64,000 bases of DNA, from contig NZ_CP151943.1 of NCBI RefSeq assembly GCF_038592905.1, forward strand, positions 4,104,501 to 4,168,500, in the 5' to 3' direction. The DNA comes from Neobacillus sp. FSL H8-0543. GTDB lineage: Bacteria; Bacillota; Bacilli; Bacillales; Cytobacillaceae. Every line of letters starts with the position of its first letter. The stretch's first letter is position 1. Shown in pieces: positions 7,116 through 16,955 of the stretch. A program made the position numbers and the translations under genes. The notes below the pieces were generated by a model. The model searched no databases. It was not told the DNA's origin and was given only the letters and a program-made list of their open reading frames with translations.

Positions 7116-7199
7116 ATGTACTAGAGTGCGATGACCATTTTACCTATTCATGGTAAACTAGAATAAGAAAATATAACCTGACTCATTGGTACTAACACG

Positions 7200-7227
7200 A
7201 AATAGGAAAGGATTACCTTTCCTATTT
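7200..7227. repeat. 12-bp inverted repeat between ylmC and ylmD
   Basis: The arms AAATAGGAAAGG (7200-7211) and CCTTTCCTATTT (7216-7227) have a 4-nt loop. No T tract follows, so termination would be weak; it could be a stability hairpin for the ylmC mRNA. Confidence 0.5.
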
Positions 7228-7256
7228 GTAAAAAAGAAGATAAAAGAGGGTTGGAA

Positions 7257-8099
7257 ATGGAACCGTTTGTATTAAATAATCGGACATTTTTTTCGATTGA
7301 AAGCTGGGGAAAATTATTTCCAAGGCTTGTTGCTGGAATAAGTACAAAAAATGGTGGTGACAGCAAAGGGGACTTCGAAACACTAAACCTTGGATTCCAT
7401 GTTGGCGACGTAAAAGATACGGTTTGCTCTAACAGGAACACGCTTTCTAAACATCTTCAATTTCCACTTGACCACTGGGTCGGTGCTGAACAGACCCATG
7501 ATATTGTTATTAGAAAAGTCACAAGATCTGATAGAGGCAAAGGTTCAAATTCTTACTCAAATGCCTTTAAAGGTACAGATGGTTTTTATACGAAAGAAGA
7601 GGGAATCCTGTTAACCCTTTGTTATGCAGATTGTGTCCCACTATATTTTATTTCACCAAAGCTGGGAATGATTGGTGCTGCTCATGCTGGATGGAAAGGG
7701 ACTGTCAACGAAATTGCAAGGCATATGGTAGAGGCGTGGAGCTGCGAGGGCGTTGAAGCGGATAGTATTTTTGTAGCGATTGGCCCTTCTATCTGTGATA
7801 AATGTTATATTGTTAATGATTATGTGATAAACTTCGTAGAAAATACACTAGTAGATGCCGATAAAAAACCCTATAATTTAGTAGGTGATGGTCAATATAC
7901 ATTGGACCTGCGTGAATTGAATAAATTGATCTTGATGAAGGCGGGAGTACCAGAAGGAAATATCCTAACCACTAGTCTTTGTACTAGCTGTGACGACAAC
8001 GAGTTTTTTTCACACCGCCGTGATAAAGGAAAAACAGGAAGAATGTTAAGCTATATAGGCTGGAAGGAGACCGCAGGTGAAGGTAGCAGAAAATCTTAA
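7257..8099 (+). CDS. ylmD: YlmD, YfiH/laccase-domain family (purine nucleoside phosphorylase-like)
   Basis: This 280-aa member of the YfiH/Cu-oxidase_4 family has homologues described as multicopper polyphenol oxidase-like and as purine nucleoside phosphorylase/adenosine deaminase. Conserved metal-site motifs are visible: [24 protein letters not shown] and [23 protein letters not shown] use the ATG at 7257, which is 6 nt after AGAGGG; the in-frame TTG at 7251 abuts that site. It overlaps ylmE by 23 nt, so translation is probably coupled. It heads the ylmD-ylmE-sepF-ylmG-ylmH run found next to the division genes across Firmicutes. Confidence 0.9.
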   Translation: MEPFVLNNRTFFSIESWGKLFPRLVAGISTKNGGDSKGDFETLNLGFHVGDVKDTVCSNRNTLSKHLQFPLDHWVGAEQTHDIVIRKVTRSDRGKGSNSYSNAFKGTDGFYTKEEGILLTLCYADCVPLYFISPKLGMIGAAHAGWKGTVNEIARHMVEAWSCEGVEADSIFVAIGPSICDKCYIVNDYVINFVENTLVDADKKPYNLVGDGQYTLDLRELNKLILMKAGVPEGNILTTSLCTSCDDNEFFSHRRDKGKTGRMLSYIGWKETAGEGSRKS

Positions 8100-8769
8100 A
8101 CTTATTAATCAACAAATCAAAAATGCCTGTTCTATGGTAAATCGGGCTCCTGAAGAAGTGAAACTAGTTGCTGTAACCAAATATGTTTCCATCGAAAGAG
8201 CCTGTGAAGCTCTCGAGGCAGGCATAACCGATTTAGGCGAAAACCGTGATGAAGGCTTAATAGCAAAATGGGAAGTATTAGCGGACAAGCCCATCTGGCA
8301 TTTTATAGGAACGCTCCAAACACGCAAGGTTAAGAATATTATTGATAAGGTTGAATATATCCATTCTTTAGACCGTTTAAGCCTTGCTGAAGAAATAAAT
8401 AAACGGGCTGACAGAAAAGTGAAATGTCTAGTCCAAGTTAATGCAGCAGGGGAAGAGTCCAAGCATGGATTAGCTCCTGAAGAAGTGATTGAATTCATCA
8501 AAAATCTTCGCCCATTTGGAAATATTATAATTGCTGGATTAATGACAATGGCCCCATTAACGGATGATCAAAAGCTACTTCGGGCTTGCTTTCGAAAGTT
8601 AGCTGACCTTCGCAATCAAATCAGAGAATTACAGCTTGATTTTGCCCCATGTACAGAACTTTCAATGGGGATGTCTAATGATTTTGATATTGCGATTGAA
8701 GAAGGTGCCACAATAATTAGAATAGGTACCGCACTTGTGGGTGAGGAAGGTTTGGAGGGAAAGACATGA
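8077..8769 (+). CDS. ylmE: YlmE, PLP homeostasis protein (YggS/PROSC family)
   Basis: This is a single-domain, fold-type III PLP-binding protein of 230 aa involved in vitamin B6 and amino-acid homeostasis. It has no known catalytic activity. The PLP lysine is K35 in [31 protein letters not shown] and [16 protein letters not shown] are family hallmarks. The start is GTG at 8077, with AAGGAG 7 nt before it, inside the end of ylmD. The stop overlaps the sepF start by 4 nt. It lies in the conserved cluster with sepF, which is common in Gram-positives. Confidence 0.95.
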   Translation: MKVAENLKLINQQIKNACSMVNRAPEEVKLVAVTKYVSIERACEALEAGITDLGENRDEGLIAKWEVLADKPIWHFIGTLQTRKVKNIIDKVEYIHSLDRLSLAEEINKRADRKVKCLVQVNAAGEESKHGLAPEEVIEFIKNLRPFGNIIIAGLMTMAPLTDDQKLLRACFRKLADLRNQIRELQLDFAPCTELSMGMSNDFDIAIEEGATIIRIGTALVGEEGLEGKT

Positions 8770-9206
8770 AAATTAAATCAAAATTAAAAACATTTTTCTT
8801 TTTAGATGATGAATATGATGAGAATAATGAGGAGATTTATGAAAAGGCAGAACCGCTAAGGCCTCAGAAACAACCTGCAAAAGTACAAAATGTTGTAAGC
8901 CTTCAGAGTGTACAGAAATCATCATCATCAAAAGTAATTTTGGTTGAAGCGAAATCATATGCCGAGGCACAAGATATTACTGATGATTTAAAAAACAAAC
9001 GAGCCGTGGTTGTGAATTTGCAACGCTTAAGCTATGAAGAAGGAAGACAAATTGTTGATTTTTTAAGTGGGGCAGTGTATGCATTAGGTGGAGATATTCA
9101 AAAAATTGGCTCAAGTATCTTTTTATGCACCCCTGACAATGTTGAAATTTCCGGGAATATTTCTGAATTAGTACAGGATCAAGAATTTCAAGATACGAGG
9201 TGGTAA
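8766..9206 (+). CDS. sepF: SepF, FtsZ-binding division protein
   Basis: SepF bundles FtsZ filaments into rings and anchors them to the membrane. The 146-aa protein begins with an amphipathic membrane helix ([13 protein letters not shown]), followed by an acidic linker. The DUF552 core runs from about residue 55 to the end, with [33 protein letters not shown] and [12 protein letters not shown]. It overlaps ylmE by ATGA, so the two are translationally coupled. The partner FtsZ is encoded 7 kb upstream. Length and order are the same as in B. subtilis. Confidence 0.97.
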   Translation: MKIKSKLKTFFFLDDEYDENNEEIYEKAEPLRPQKQPAKVQNVVSLQSVQKSSSSKVILVEAKSYAEAQDITDDLKNKRAVVVNLQRLSYEEGRQIVDFLSGAVYALGGDIQKIGSSIFLCTPDNVEISGNISELVQDQEFQDTRW

Positions 9207-9212
9207 GAGGGA

Positions 9213-9476
9213 ATGGATATCATTTTTGATTTTTTGATTAGTTTAATTAATATCTATAAGTGGATGATGATTATTTATATTTTAATGTCATGGTTTCCGA
9301 ATATGAGAGAATCACAAATTGGTTCTGTACTTGCAAGGGCATGTGAACCATTCTTAGAACCGTTCAGACGTGTTATTCCGCCTATTGGTATGATGGACCT
9401 ATCTCCATTGGCAGCATTTTTCGTCTTGTCCTTTGCCCCTGCAGGCTTAAGGGTATTGCAGGGTTTGATTTCTTAA
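9213..9476 (+). CDS. ylmG: YlmG, YggT family membrane protein
   Basis: This 87-aa integral membrane protein has two hydrophobic segments, about residues 3-25 and 65-86, separated by a conserved loop (SWFPNMRESQIG, EPFLEPFRRVIPPIGMMDLSP). Homologues affect cell division or chloroplast nucleoid distribution, but the molecular role is not settled. It begins 6 nt after sepF and shares its transcript. It is a standard neighbour of sepF in Firmicutes and cyanobacteria. Confidence 0.93.
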   Translation: MDIIFDFLISLINIYKWMMIIYILMSWFPNMRESQIGSVLARACEPFLEPFRRVIPPIGMMDLSPLAAFFVLSFAPAGLRVLQGLIS

Positions 9477-9514
9477 ATAAACATTAAGACTTGTAAAAGC
9501 TTAAGGAGTTAATT

Positions 9515-10288
9515 ATGAACATCTATCAGCATTTCCGCCCAGAAGAGCGGGAATTTATTGACCAAGTATTGAATTGGAAGGACTATGTTGATACAGCCTA
9601 TACTCCTAAACTCACCGATTTCTTAGATCCAAGGGAACAGCATATATTGAAAACGATAATCGGTGAAAATGGAACTATAAAATATCAATTCTTTGGAGGA
9701 CTCTCTGAAACCGAAAGAAAAAGAGCATTGATTATGCCAGAATATTTTAGCCCGACTTTGGAGGATTTTCAGATCACTCTTTTTGAAATAAACTATCCTA
9801 CAAAATTTGTTACAATTGAACACCCTAAAGTTTTAGGGACTTTGATGTCCTTAGGCTTGAAACGAGGCAAATTTGGCGACATCTTAATAAAGGGTGAAAG
9901 AATTCAATTCCTTGTATCGAGGGAAATAAATGATTATATAAAAAATAATCTCGAATCAATTGGCAGAGCAACCATTCAGTTAAAAGAAGCAAGACTAGAA
10001 GAGGCAATCATTCCAGAAAATTCTTGGGTTGATCAGAGTGTTACGGTTTCCTCATTAAGATTGGACACCGTTATTTCTGGGATACATAATTTATCACGGC
10101 AGAAGTCTTTAAATTTCATCCAACAGGGGCTTGTTAAGATAAACTGGACCTTAACTGAAAACCCATCCTTTGAATGTTATGATGGGGACCTATTGTCTGT
10201 CCGCGGTTATGGCAGGGTGAAAATTTTGTCAATTGAAGGAAAGACAAAAAAAGAAAAATGGCGTATTATTGTTGGTAAGCAGAAATAA
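9515..10288 (+). CDS. ylmH: YlmH, S4-domain RNA-binding protein
   Basis: This 257-aa protein has an N-terminal YlmH-specific domain and a C-terminal S4 RNA-binding domain (about residues 180-245; LRLDTVISGIHNLSRQKS, GLVKINW, GDLLSVRGYGRVKI). In B. subtilis YlmH has been linked to ribosome-associated quality control, binding nascent-chain-tRNA on 60S subunits. That would connect it with rqcH in this same window. AAGGAG lies about 10 nt before the ATG. The stop is 82 nt before divIVA. Confidence 0.92.
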   Translation: MNIYQHFRPEEREFIDQVLNWKDYVDTAYTPKLTDFLDPREQHILKTIIGENGTIKYQFFGGLSETERKRALIMPEYFSPTLEDFQITLFEINYPTKFVTIEHPKVLGTLMSLGLKRGKFGDILIKGERIQFLVSREINDYIKNNLESIGRATIQLKEARLEEAIIPENSWVDQSVTVSSLRLDTVISGIHNLSRQKSLNFIQQGLVKINWTLTENPSFECYDGDLLSVRGYGRVKILSIEGKTKKEKWRIIVGKQK

Positions 10289-10370
10289 TTTAGATAACGA
10301 GAAGGATTCTAGAAAACTTTGTCGAATATTAGCTTTATACATACGAAGAGAGATTGTTGGAGGTGGCACC

Positions 10371-10886
10371 ATGCCGTTAACGCCGTTAGATATTCACAAT
10401 AAAGAATTTAATAAAGGTTTTAGAGGTTACGATGAGGATGAAGTAAATGAATTTCTTGATCAAGTAATAAAAGATTATGAATTAGTGCTTCGTGAAAAGA
10501 AAGAAGTGGAAGAGCGCCTAACTGATATGAAGGAGCGTCTTGGACATTTTGTAAATATTGAAGAAACACTAAATAAATCGATTGTGATTGCTCAAGAAGC
10601 TGGTGAAGAGGTAAAGCGTAATGCTCAGAGAGAAGCAAAACTAATTGTTAAGGAAGCAGAAAAAAATGCTGACCGAATTATCAATGAATCTTTATCTAAA
10701 GCGAGAAAGATTGCTATGGAAATTGAGGACTTAAAGAAACAATCCAAAGTTTTCAGAACACGATTCAAAATGTTGATTGAAGCTCAGCTGGATATGATTA
10801 AAACAGATGATTGGGATCATTTATTAGAATATGAAATCGATGCAGAGGAACTAAAAATACATCAAGAAGAAGATTCATTAACTTGA
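10371..10886 (+). CDS. divIVA: DivIVA, polar and septal curvature-sensing protein
   Basis: DivIVA marks negatively curved membrane, recruits the Min system and anchors chromosome origins at the poles in sporulation. The 171-aa product has the N-terminal lipid-binding domain with F17 and R18 (NKGFRGYDEDEVNEFLDQV), followed by long coiled coils to the C-terminus. I start at the ATG at 10371 behind GGAGGTGG; a longer frame opening at 10233 lies inside ylmH and is unsupported. It is the last gene before the ileS leader. Confidence 0.97.
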   Translation: MPLTPLDIHNKEFNKGFRGYDEDEVNEFLDQVIKDYELVLREKKEVEERLTDMKERLGHFVNIEETLNKSIVIAQEAGEEVKRNAQREAKLIVKEAEKNADRIINESLSKARKIAMEIEDLKKQSKVFRTRFKMLIEAQLDMIKTDDWDHLLEYEIDAEELKIHQEEDSLT

Positions 10887-10974
10887 CGAATTGGTATTAT
10901 TTCGCATATAATTTTTTAAATGAATAAATAGAATGCTTTTTGACAATGAAAGGGACAGTACAATTTTTTCTTAT

Positions 10975-11205
10975 GCTTTTTTAAGCGAGTCGGGGACGGT
11001 GGAAGCCTGGTAAAAGTGGAAGGATTGGAAAATCACCCTTGAGTCCCAGGCTGAATCTCTTTTTATAGAGTCTAGGTTATGGCGTGTTATTCACGTTACG
11101 AATCTTCAAGAGGATTGTACTTATGTACAATAATCAGGGTGGTACCGCGGGAATAAACCTTCTCGTCCCTATTTTTAGGGATGAGTTGGTTTTTTTTATT
11201 TGTCA
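10975..11205 (+). promoter_or_regulatory. T-box riboswitch upstream of ileS
   Basis: The T-box core AGGGTGGTACCGCG is at 11136-11149. A terminator hairpin follows (CTCGTCCCT / AGGGATGAG, about 11163-11186) with a T tract, leading to ileS. Stem I starts near AAGCGAG (10983). A candidate specifier ATC (Ile) is at 11032-11034, within GAAAATCACC. Uncharged tRNA-Ile would stabilise the antiterminator. Core and terminator are clear; the specifier choice is by eye. An ORF drawn across this leader is not a gene. Confidence 0.92.
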
Positions 11206-11247
11206 ATTGGCTATTCTGTATATGAAGAGTGATCAGGAGGAAAAGAG

Positions 11248-14019
11248 ATGGAATATAAAGATACGTTATTAATGCCGAAAACGGAATTTCCGATGCGCGG
11301 CAATCTACCGCAAAGAGAGCCTGAGATTCAGGCTAACTGGAAAGAATGGAATATTTATCAAAAAGTACAGGAGCGGACAAAGGGACGTCCAATGTTTGTC
11401 CTGCATGATGGTCCCCCATATGCTAACGGTGATATTCACATTGGACACGCGCTCAATAAAGTTTTAAAAGATTTTATTGTACGTTATAAATCAATGAGCG
11501 GCTTCCATGCACCATATGTTCCAGGCTGGGATACACATGGTCTTCCGATTGAGCAAGCCTTAACGAATAAGGGTGTAAAAAGAAAAGAAATGACCGTCGC
11601 TGAGTTCCGCCAGCTTTGCACCAAGTATGCTCTAGAGCAAATTGATAATCAGCGTGAGCAATTTAAACGGATTGGGGTTCGCGGCGATTGGGAGAATCCA
11701 TATATCACGCTTAAGCCAGAATATGAAGCACAACAAATCAAAGTTTTTGGTGATATGGCTAAGAAGGGTTATATTTATAAAGGTCTAAAACCTGTATACT
11801 GGTCTCCTTCAAGTGAGTCTGCTTTAGCCGAAGCGGAGATTGAATACCAGGATAAAAAGTCTGCGTCGATTTATGTGGGCTTCAAGGTGAAAGAAGGTAA
11901 AGGTGTTCTAGATAATGATACACAAATTATCATCTGGACGACTACACCGTGGACAATTCCAGCTAATTTAGGCATTTCCGTTCATCCAGATTTAAACTAT
12001 GTCGTTGTTTCTGCGAATGGAAGTAAATACTTAGTTGCTGAAGCTCTTTTAGAAGCGGTTTCCAAGGAAATCGGCTGGGAAGAAGTTGCTGTTGTTCAAA
12101 AGCTAAAAGGAATGGAATTAGAAAATATTGTTGCAGCACATCCATTATATAAGCGTGATTCTCTAGTTATGTTAGGGGAACATGTAACAACCGATGCTGG
12201 TACTGGCTGCGTTCATACGGCTCCTGGCCATGGGGAGGATGACTTCCATGTCGGTCAAAAATACGGTTTAGACGTATTGTGTCCTGTCGATGATAAAGGT
12301 GTTATGACAAGTGAAGCACCAGGTTTTGAAGGGTTATTTTATGATACAGCTAACAAACCAATTACCCAAGCATTGGAAGAAGCCGGTGCCCTGCTAAAGA
12401 TGTCGTTTATTACGCACTCCTATCCGCATGACTGGAGAACAAAGAAGCCTGTTATCTTCCGTGCAACCGCACAGTGGTTCGCATCGATTAAAGACTTCCG
12501 GAACGATTTGCTAGATGCTGTTAAAGAAACAAAATGGATCCCAGCATGGGGGGAAACTCGTTTATTTAATATGGTTCGTGATCGCGGCGACTGGTGTATC
12601 TCCCGTCAACGTGTATGGGGAGTTCCAATTCCAGTTTTCTATGCTGAAAGCGGTGTGGAAATTATTACCGATGAAACAATTGAACATGTGTCAAACTTAT
12701 TCCGTCAGTTTGGATCAAATATTTGGTTTGAGCGTGAGGCGAAGGATTTACTTCCTGAAGGGTTCACTCATCCAGGAAGTCCAAATGGCACCTTTACAAA
12801 AGAAACAGACATTATGGATGTTTGGTTCGATTCTGGGTCATCCCATCAAGCAGTTCTGTTAGAAAGAGATGACTTAGTTCGACCAGCAGATTTATATTTA
12901 GAAGGCTCTGACCAATATCGAGGCTGGTTTAATTCTTCATTATCCACATCTGTGGCTGTTACCGGTGAAGCACCATATAAGGGCGTGTTAAGCCACGGCT
13001 TTGTCTTGGATGGTGAAGGGAAAAAGATGAGTAAATCATTAGGAAATGTCGTAATCCCTGAGAAGGTCATGAAACAATTAGGTGCTGATATTTTGCGGCT
13101 TTGGGTTGCTTCTGTTGATTATCAGGCAGATGTTCGTGTTTCCGATCCGATTCTAAAGCAAGTGGCAGAGGTTTATCGGAAAATTCGTAATACCTTCCGC
13201 TTCTTGTTGGGAAACTTAGCAGATTTTAATCCTGCTAATGACTTGGTTGCTTATGAAAATCTTCGTGAAGTAGATCAATTTATGCTTGTGAAATTGAATA
13301 AATTAATTAAATCTGCACGAGTTTCCTATGATAATTATGAGTTTGCCGGAATTTATCACGCGGTTAATAATTTCTGTACGCTGGATTTAAGTTCATTTTA
13401 TCTTGATTTTGCAAAGGATGTCCTTTATATTGAGGCATCTGACAATCAGGAACGACGTGCAATCCAAACGGTTTTATATCAATCGTTAGTAGCTTTAACG
13501 AAGATTGTTTCACCAATTCTTTCACATACTGCTGATGAGGTATGGAAATTTATTCCTTCAGTTGAGGAAGAGAGTGTCCAATTAACCGACCTTCCAGAGT
13601 ATCAAGAGCTTGCAAATTCTCAGATGTTAGAAGAAAAATGGACTTCATTTATGAAGCTTCGAAACGATGTGTTAAAAGCGCTGGAAGAAGCACGTAATGA
13701 AAAGGTTATCGGAAAATCGTTAACAGCTAAAGTAACTTTATATGTGAACGAAGAAACGAAAACACTATTGGATTCTATTCAAGAGAACGTGAAGCAGTTG
13801 TTTATCATTTCAGCCTTTGAAGTGGCAGGAACGTATGACCAAGCACCTGAAAATGCGCTTAAGTTAGATACGGCTGCGATTGTTGTGACAAAAGCCGATG
13901 GTGAAACCTGTGAAAGATGTTGGGTTGTTACACCTGAAGTTGGAAAAGATTCTGATCATCCAACACTGTGCCCTCGTTGTGCCGAAGTAGTAAAAGAAAA
14001 CTATGCACATTTAGCTTAA
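11248..14019 (+). CDS. ileS: Isoleucyl-tRNA synthetase
   Basis: IleS charges tRNA-Ile and hydrolyses mischarged Val-tRNA-Ile. The class I signatures are present: the HIGH motif ([11 protein letters not shown], about residues 65-75) and KMSKS ([10 protein letters not shown], near 595). The large editing domain lies between them ([30 protein letters not shown]). The C-terminus carries a zinc site, CERCW then CPRC. The length of 923 aa is the usual bacterial type-1 form. GGAGG lies about 10 nt before the ATG. Expression is governed by the T-box leader immediately upstream, and a strong terminator follows. Confidence 0.99.
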   Translation: MEYKDTLLMPKTEFPMRGNLPQREPEIQANWKEWNIYQKVQERTKGRPMFVLHDGPPYANGDIHIGHALNKVLKDFIVRYKSMSGFHAPYVPGWDTHGLPIEQALTNKGVKRKEMTVAEFRQLCTKYALEQIDNQREQFKRIGVRGDWENPYITLKPEYEAQQIKVFGDMAKKGYIYKGLKPVYWSPSSESALAEAEIEYQDKKSASIYVGFKVKEGKGVLDNDTQIIIWTTTPWTIPANLGISVHPDLNYVVVSANGSKYLVAEALLEAVSKEIGWEEVAVVQKLKGMELENIVAAHPLYKRDSLVMLGEHVTTDAGTGCVHTAPGHGEDDFHVGQKYGLDVLCPVDDKGVMTSEAPGFEGLFYDTANKPITQALEEAGALLKMSFITHSYPHDWRTKKPVIFRATAQWFASIKDFRNDLLDAVKETKWIPAWGETRLFNMVRDRGDWCISRQRVWGVPIPVFYAESGVEIITDETIEHVSNLFRQFGSNIWFEREAKDLLPEGFTHPGSPNGTFTKETDIMDVWFDSGSSHQAVLLERDDLVRPADLYLEGSDQYRGWFNSSLSTSVAVTGEAPYKGVLSHGFVLDGEGKKMSKSLGNVVIPEKVMKQLGADILRLWVASVDYQADVRVSDPILKQVAEVYRKIRNTFRFLLGNLADFNPANDLVAYENLREVDQFMLVKLNKLIKSARVSYDNYEFAGIYHAVNNFCTLDLSSFYLDFAKDVLYIEASDNQERRAIQTVLYQSLVALTKIVSPILSHTADEVWKFIPSVEEESVQLTDLPEYQELANSQMLEEKWTSFMKLRNDVLKALEEARNEKVIGKSLTAKVTLYVNEETKTLLDSIQENVKQLFIISAFEVAGTYDQAPENALKLDTAAIVVTKADGETCERCWVVTPEVGKDSDHPTLCPRCAEVVKENYAHLA

Positions 14020-14020
14020 T

Positions 14021-14058
14021 AAAAATAGCCCCATGCCATTGCACGGGGCTATTTTTTT
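14021..14058 (+). terminator. Terminator after ileS
   Basis: A 12-bp stem (AAAAATAGCCCC, 14021-14032, with its complement at 14045-14056) is followed by T residues. Confidence 0.93.
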
Positions 14059-14166
14059 CCGATTTTATCCTTCTCCGTTAATTGTTGTTTTGGTTGTCAA
14101 TTGTTTTTCCGTGTTAGAAAAACGTTGATGTACACAATAAGACAAATGAGAAACGGGGGTAACATT

Positions 14167-14463
14167 ATGGATAAGGTACAGAAACAACTATTTTTGGAAC
14201 TCCGTCAAACACAATTAGAAATCCTATATTCTTTAAAAAATAAGCGCAAGGACGAATGGATAACATCTATTTTAGAGGCAGAACTGGCTGACATTAACGT
14301 AGCAATCGAAAAGCTTGAAAATGGCAGCTATGGTCAATGTGAAACATCTGGGGAACTTCTTTCAGACGATTTGCTCAAAAATATGCCAACGATAAAGTCT
14401 GCGAGGGATTCGGAAAACTTGGACCTCTTTTACCGAAAGCCAATCGACTCCTCTTTTTTCTAG
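14167..14463 (+). CDS. ylyA: YlyA, DksA/TraR-like sporulation-associated protein
   Basis: This is a 98-aa protein at the ylyA locus (between ileS and lspA). Its coiled-coil N-terminal half and ENGSYGQCE turn resemble DksA/TraR family proteins, which bind the RNA polymerase secondary channel. The four-Cys zinc finger expected in the family is lost: only one Cys remains (residue 59, in GQCETSGELL). It therefore probably folds without zinc. I start at the ATG at 14167, preceded by GGGGG; the longer frame from 14101 has no support. In B. subtilis the locus is tied to the late sporulation/germination programme, as I recall. Confidence 0.78.
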   Translation: MDKVQKQLFLELRQTQLEILYSLKNKRKDEWITSILEAELADINVAIEKLENGSYGQCETSGELLSDDLLKNMPTIKSARDSENLDLFYRKPIDSSFF

Positions 14464-14557
14464 GCTCTTTTCTCAAACTTTGTTGATACTTATAAATAAT
14501 TTCTTTAGAGAATAGAGCTTGCAAACTTTATTCAAAGTGCTATTTAGCTGTATAACC

Positions 14558-14583
14558 GTAAAAACCGGCTTTTGGGTTTTTAC
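14558..14583. repeat. Stem-loop downstream of ylyA
   Basis: Arms GTAAAAACC (14558-14566) and GGTTTTTAC (14575-14583) enclose an 8-nt loop. There is no long T run. It may be a weak terminator in the 230-nt ylyA-lspA gap. Confidence 0.45.
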
Positions 14584-14621
14584 AATAATCTTTACGAAAA
14601 GAGCATTTTTCTAAGGTTACA

Positions 14622-14651
14622 TTGCCGTTATGCTTAATATTGTGCTAAAAT
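14622..14651 (+). promoter_or_regulatory. Sigma-A-type promoter of lspA
   Basis: TTGCCG (14622-14627), an 18-bp spacer, then TAAAAT (14646-14651), with an extended -10 TGC just before it. Transcription would start about 35 nt before the GTG of lspA. Confidence 0.55.
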
Positions 14652-14693
14652 GCTAAGGATAGTAAAGTCTCTTGCTGATGGAGGTATTTCTTA

Positions 14694-15188
14694 GTGTTTT
14701 ATTATTATTTAATTGCAATTTTTATTATTTTGTTTGACCAGGTTACGAAGTGGCTTATCGTCAGCAGAATGCATTTAGGCGAAAGTATTCCTATTATCAA
14801 TGATATTCTTTATATTACTTCTCACCGCAATAAAGGAGCCGCATGGGGAATTTTACAAGGACAAATGTGGTTTTTTTATGCGATTACTGTCGTTGTTATC
14901 ATTGGTATTATTTATTACATTCAAAGAGAAGCAAAAGGAAAATGGCTGCTGGGAGTTTCACTTGCCTTCATGCTTGGAGGTGCCATTGGCAACTTTATTG
15001 ATCGGGTAATACGTAAGGAAGTTGTCGATTTTATTCATACGTATATTTTTAATTATAATTTTCCAGTATTTAATATTGCAGATTCGGCTTTAGTCATCGG
15101 GGTAGTGTTATTAATGATTCAAATGATAAAAGAAGAAAGAGCAACAAAGGAGCTAGCTAATGGAGAAAATGGAACACACCATTCTTGA
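14694..15188 (+). CDS. lspA: Lipoprotein signal peptidase (signal peptidase II)
   Basis: LspA cleaves the signal peptide of diacylglyceryl-prolipoproteins in the membrane. The 164-aa protein has four hydrophobic spans. The catalytic aspartates are D103 (GNFIDR) and D130 (FNIADSA), with conserved FDQVTKW and NKGAAWG. The start is GTG at 14694, with GGAGG 9 nt upstream. The end overlaps rluD by 29 nt; lspA-rluD pairing is conserved in many bacteria. The C-terminal tail after KEERATKEL is unconserved. Confidence 0.97.
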   Translation: MFYYYLIAIFIILFDQVTKWLIVSRMHLGESIPIINDILYITSHRNKGAAWGILQGQMWFFYAITVVVIIGIIYYIQREAKGKWLLGVSLAFMLGGAIGNFIDRVIRKEVVDFIHTYIFNYNFPVFNIADSALVIGVVLLMIQMIKEERATKELANGENGTHHS

Positions 15189-16071
15189 GGATCAAAAAGG
15201 TGACCGCATTGATAAAATTATTTCGACTTTAGATGAGGAATGGTCAAGAACACAAGTCCAGCAATGGATTAAAGATGGAGACATCCTTGTAAACGGGCAA
15301 AAGGTAAAAACAAACTATAAGTGTGCTTTAAATGATCAAATTGAAATTATCATTCCTGATCCAGAAGAGCTCGATGCGATTCCAGAAGAGATGGATTTAG
15401 ATATTTATTTTGAAGATAAAGATGTTCTTGTAGTTAATAAACCGAGTGGCATGGTTGTTCATCCAGCCCCAGGGCATTTGACAGGTACGTTAGTAAATGG
15501 CTTAATGGCTCACTGTAAGGACTTATCAGGTATCAATGGTGTATTACGGCCCGGTATCGTTCATCGTATTGATAAGGATACCTCAGGCTTGTTAATGGTC
15601 GCTAAAAATGATATGGCCCATGAAAAGCTCGTTAATCAATTGGTGGCTAAATCAGTTACCAGGAAGTATCGAGCAATTGTGCATGGGGTTATCACACATG
15701 ATGCGGGAACGATCGATGCTCCGCTTGGAAGGGATCCGAAGAATCGCCAAGCGATGACCGTTGTTGATAATGGCAAAAATGCTGTTACCCATTTTAATGT
15801 AATTGAACGGTTTAAGGATTTCACCTTTGTAGAATGTCAATTAGAAACCGGAAGAACACACCAAATTCGCGTGCATATGAAATACATTGGCTACCCGCTT
15901 GCAGGCGATCCCAAATACGGTCCGAAAAAAACATTAGATTTTGATGGACAGGCCTTGCATGCAGGGGTTCTAGGATTTGACCATCCGCGGACAAATGAGT
16001 ATATTGAATTTGAAGCTCCTCTTCCGGAAAATTTTCAACAATTGCTTGAGCAATTGCGAAATAATCATTGA
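15160..16071 (+). CDS. rluD: Pseudouridine synthase, RluD family (YlyB)
   Basis: This enzyme isomerises uridines in 23S rRNA, probably helix 69 as for RluD; the exact target is inferred from the family. The 303-aa protein has an N-terminal S4 domain (about residues 12-75; [19 protein letters not shown]) and the synthase domain with catalytic D138 in [30 protein letters not shown] is the C-terminal signature. AAGGAG lies 7 nt before the ATG, inside lspA. A promoter for the pyr operon overlaps its stop codon. Confidence 0.94.
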   Translation: MEKMEHTILEDQKGDRIDKIISTLDEEWSRTQVQQWIKDGDILVNGQKVKTNYKCALNDQIEIIIPDPEELDAIPEEMDLDIYFEDKDVLVVNKPSGMVVHPAPGHLTGTLVNGLMAHCKDLSGINGVLRPGIVHRIDKDTSGLLMVAKNDMAHEKLVNQLVAKSVTRKYRAIVHGVITHDAGTIDAPLGRDPKNRQAMTVVDNGKNAVTHFNVIERFKDFTFVECQLETGRTHQIRVHMKYIGYPLAGDPKYGPKKTLDFDGQALHAGVLGFDHPRTNEYIEFEAPLPENFQQLLEQLRNNH

Positions 16072-16097
16072 CAGATGGGTTAGTTGTAAAGTAAGAT
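16068..16097 (+). promoter_or_regulatory. Sigma-A-type promoter of the pyr operon
   Basis: TTGACA (16068-16073) overlaps the rluD stop. An 18-bp spacer leads to TAAGAT (16092-16097). It lies just upstream of the first PyrR-binding element, the position expected for the pyr leader. Confidence 0.7.
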
Positions 16098-16124
16098 AAC
16101 AACAGTTGAATATGCCTTTAAAAC

Positions 16125-16793
<669 letters not shown>

Positions 16794-16814
16794 ATAACAA
16801 CCCTTTTTAAATGC

Positions 16815-16910
16815 AGTCCCGTGAGGCTGTCAAAGGGGAAATCGCCTTCAGTATACATCTGTCGGAATTCCTATACCCCTTTGTGCCTACATGGTCAAAG
16901 GATTTTTTTT
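16815..16910 (+). promoter_or_regulatory. PyrR attenuator 2 (pyrR-pyrP gap)
   Basis: The PyrR-binding core AGTCCCGTGAGGCT is at 16815-16828. The terminator stem is CCTTTG(T)GCC / GGTCAAAGG (16878-16901), followed by a T tract. Confidence 0.94.
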
Positions 16911-16955
16911 TGAAAACAAACACAAAATAATAAAGATATTACTGGAGGAGAAAAA

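Noticed and set aside
10940..10964. Promoter for the ileS T-box from TTGACA (10940) and TACAAT (10959)
   Set aside because: The hexamers look good but the spacer is only 13 bp, too short for sigma-A; the real promoter was not identified.
11084..11272. 62-codon ORF ahead of ileS
   Set aside because: It lies across the T-box antiterminator and terminator and has no ribosome site; it is the leader read as protein.
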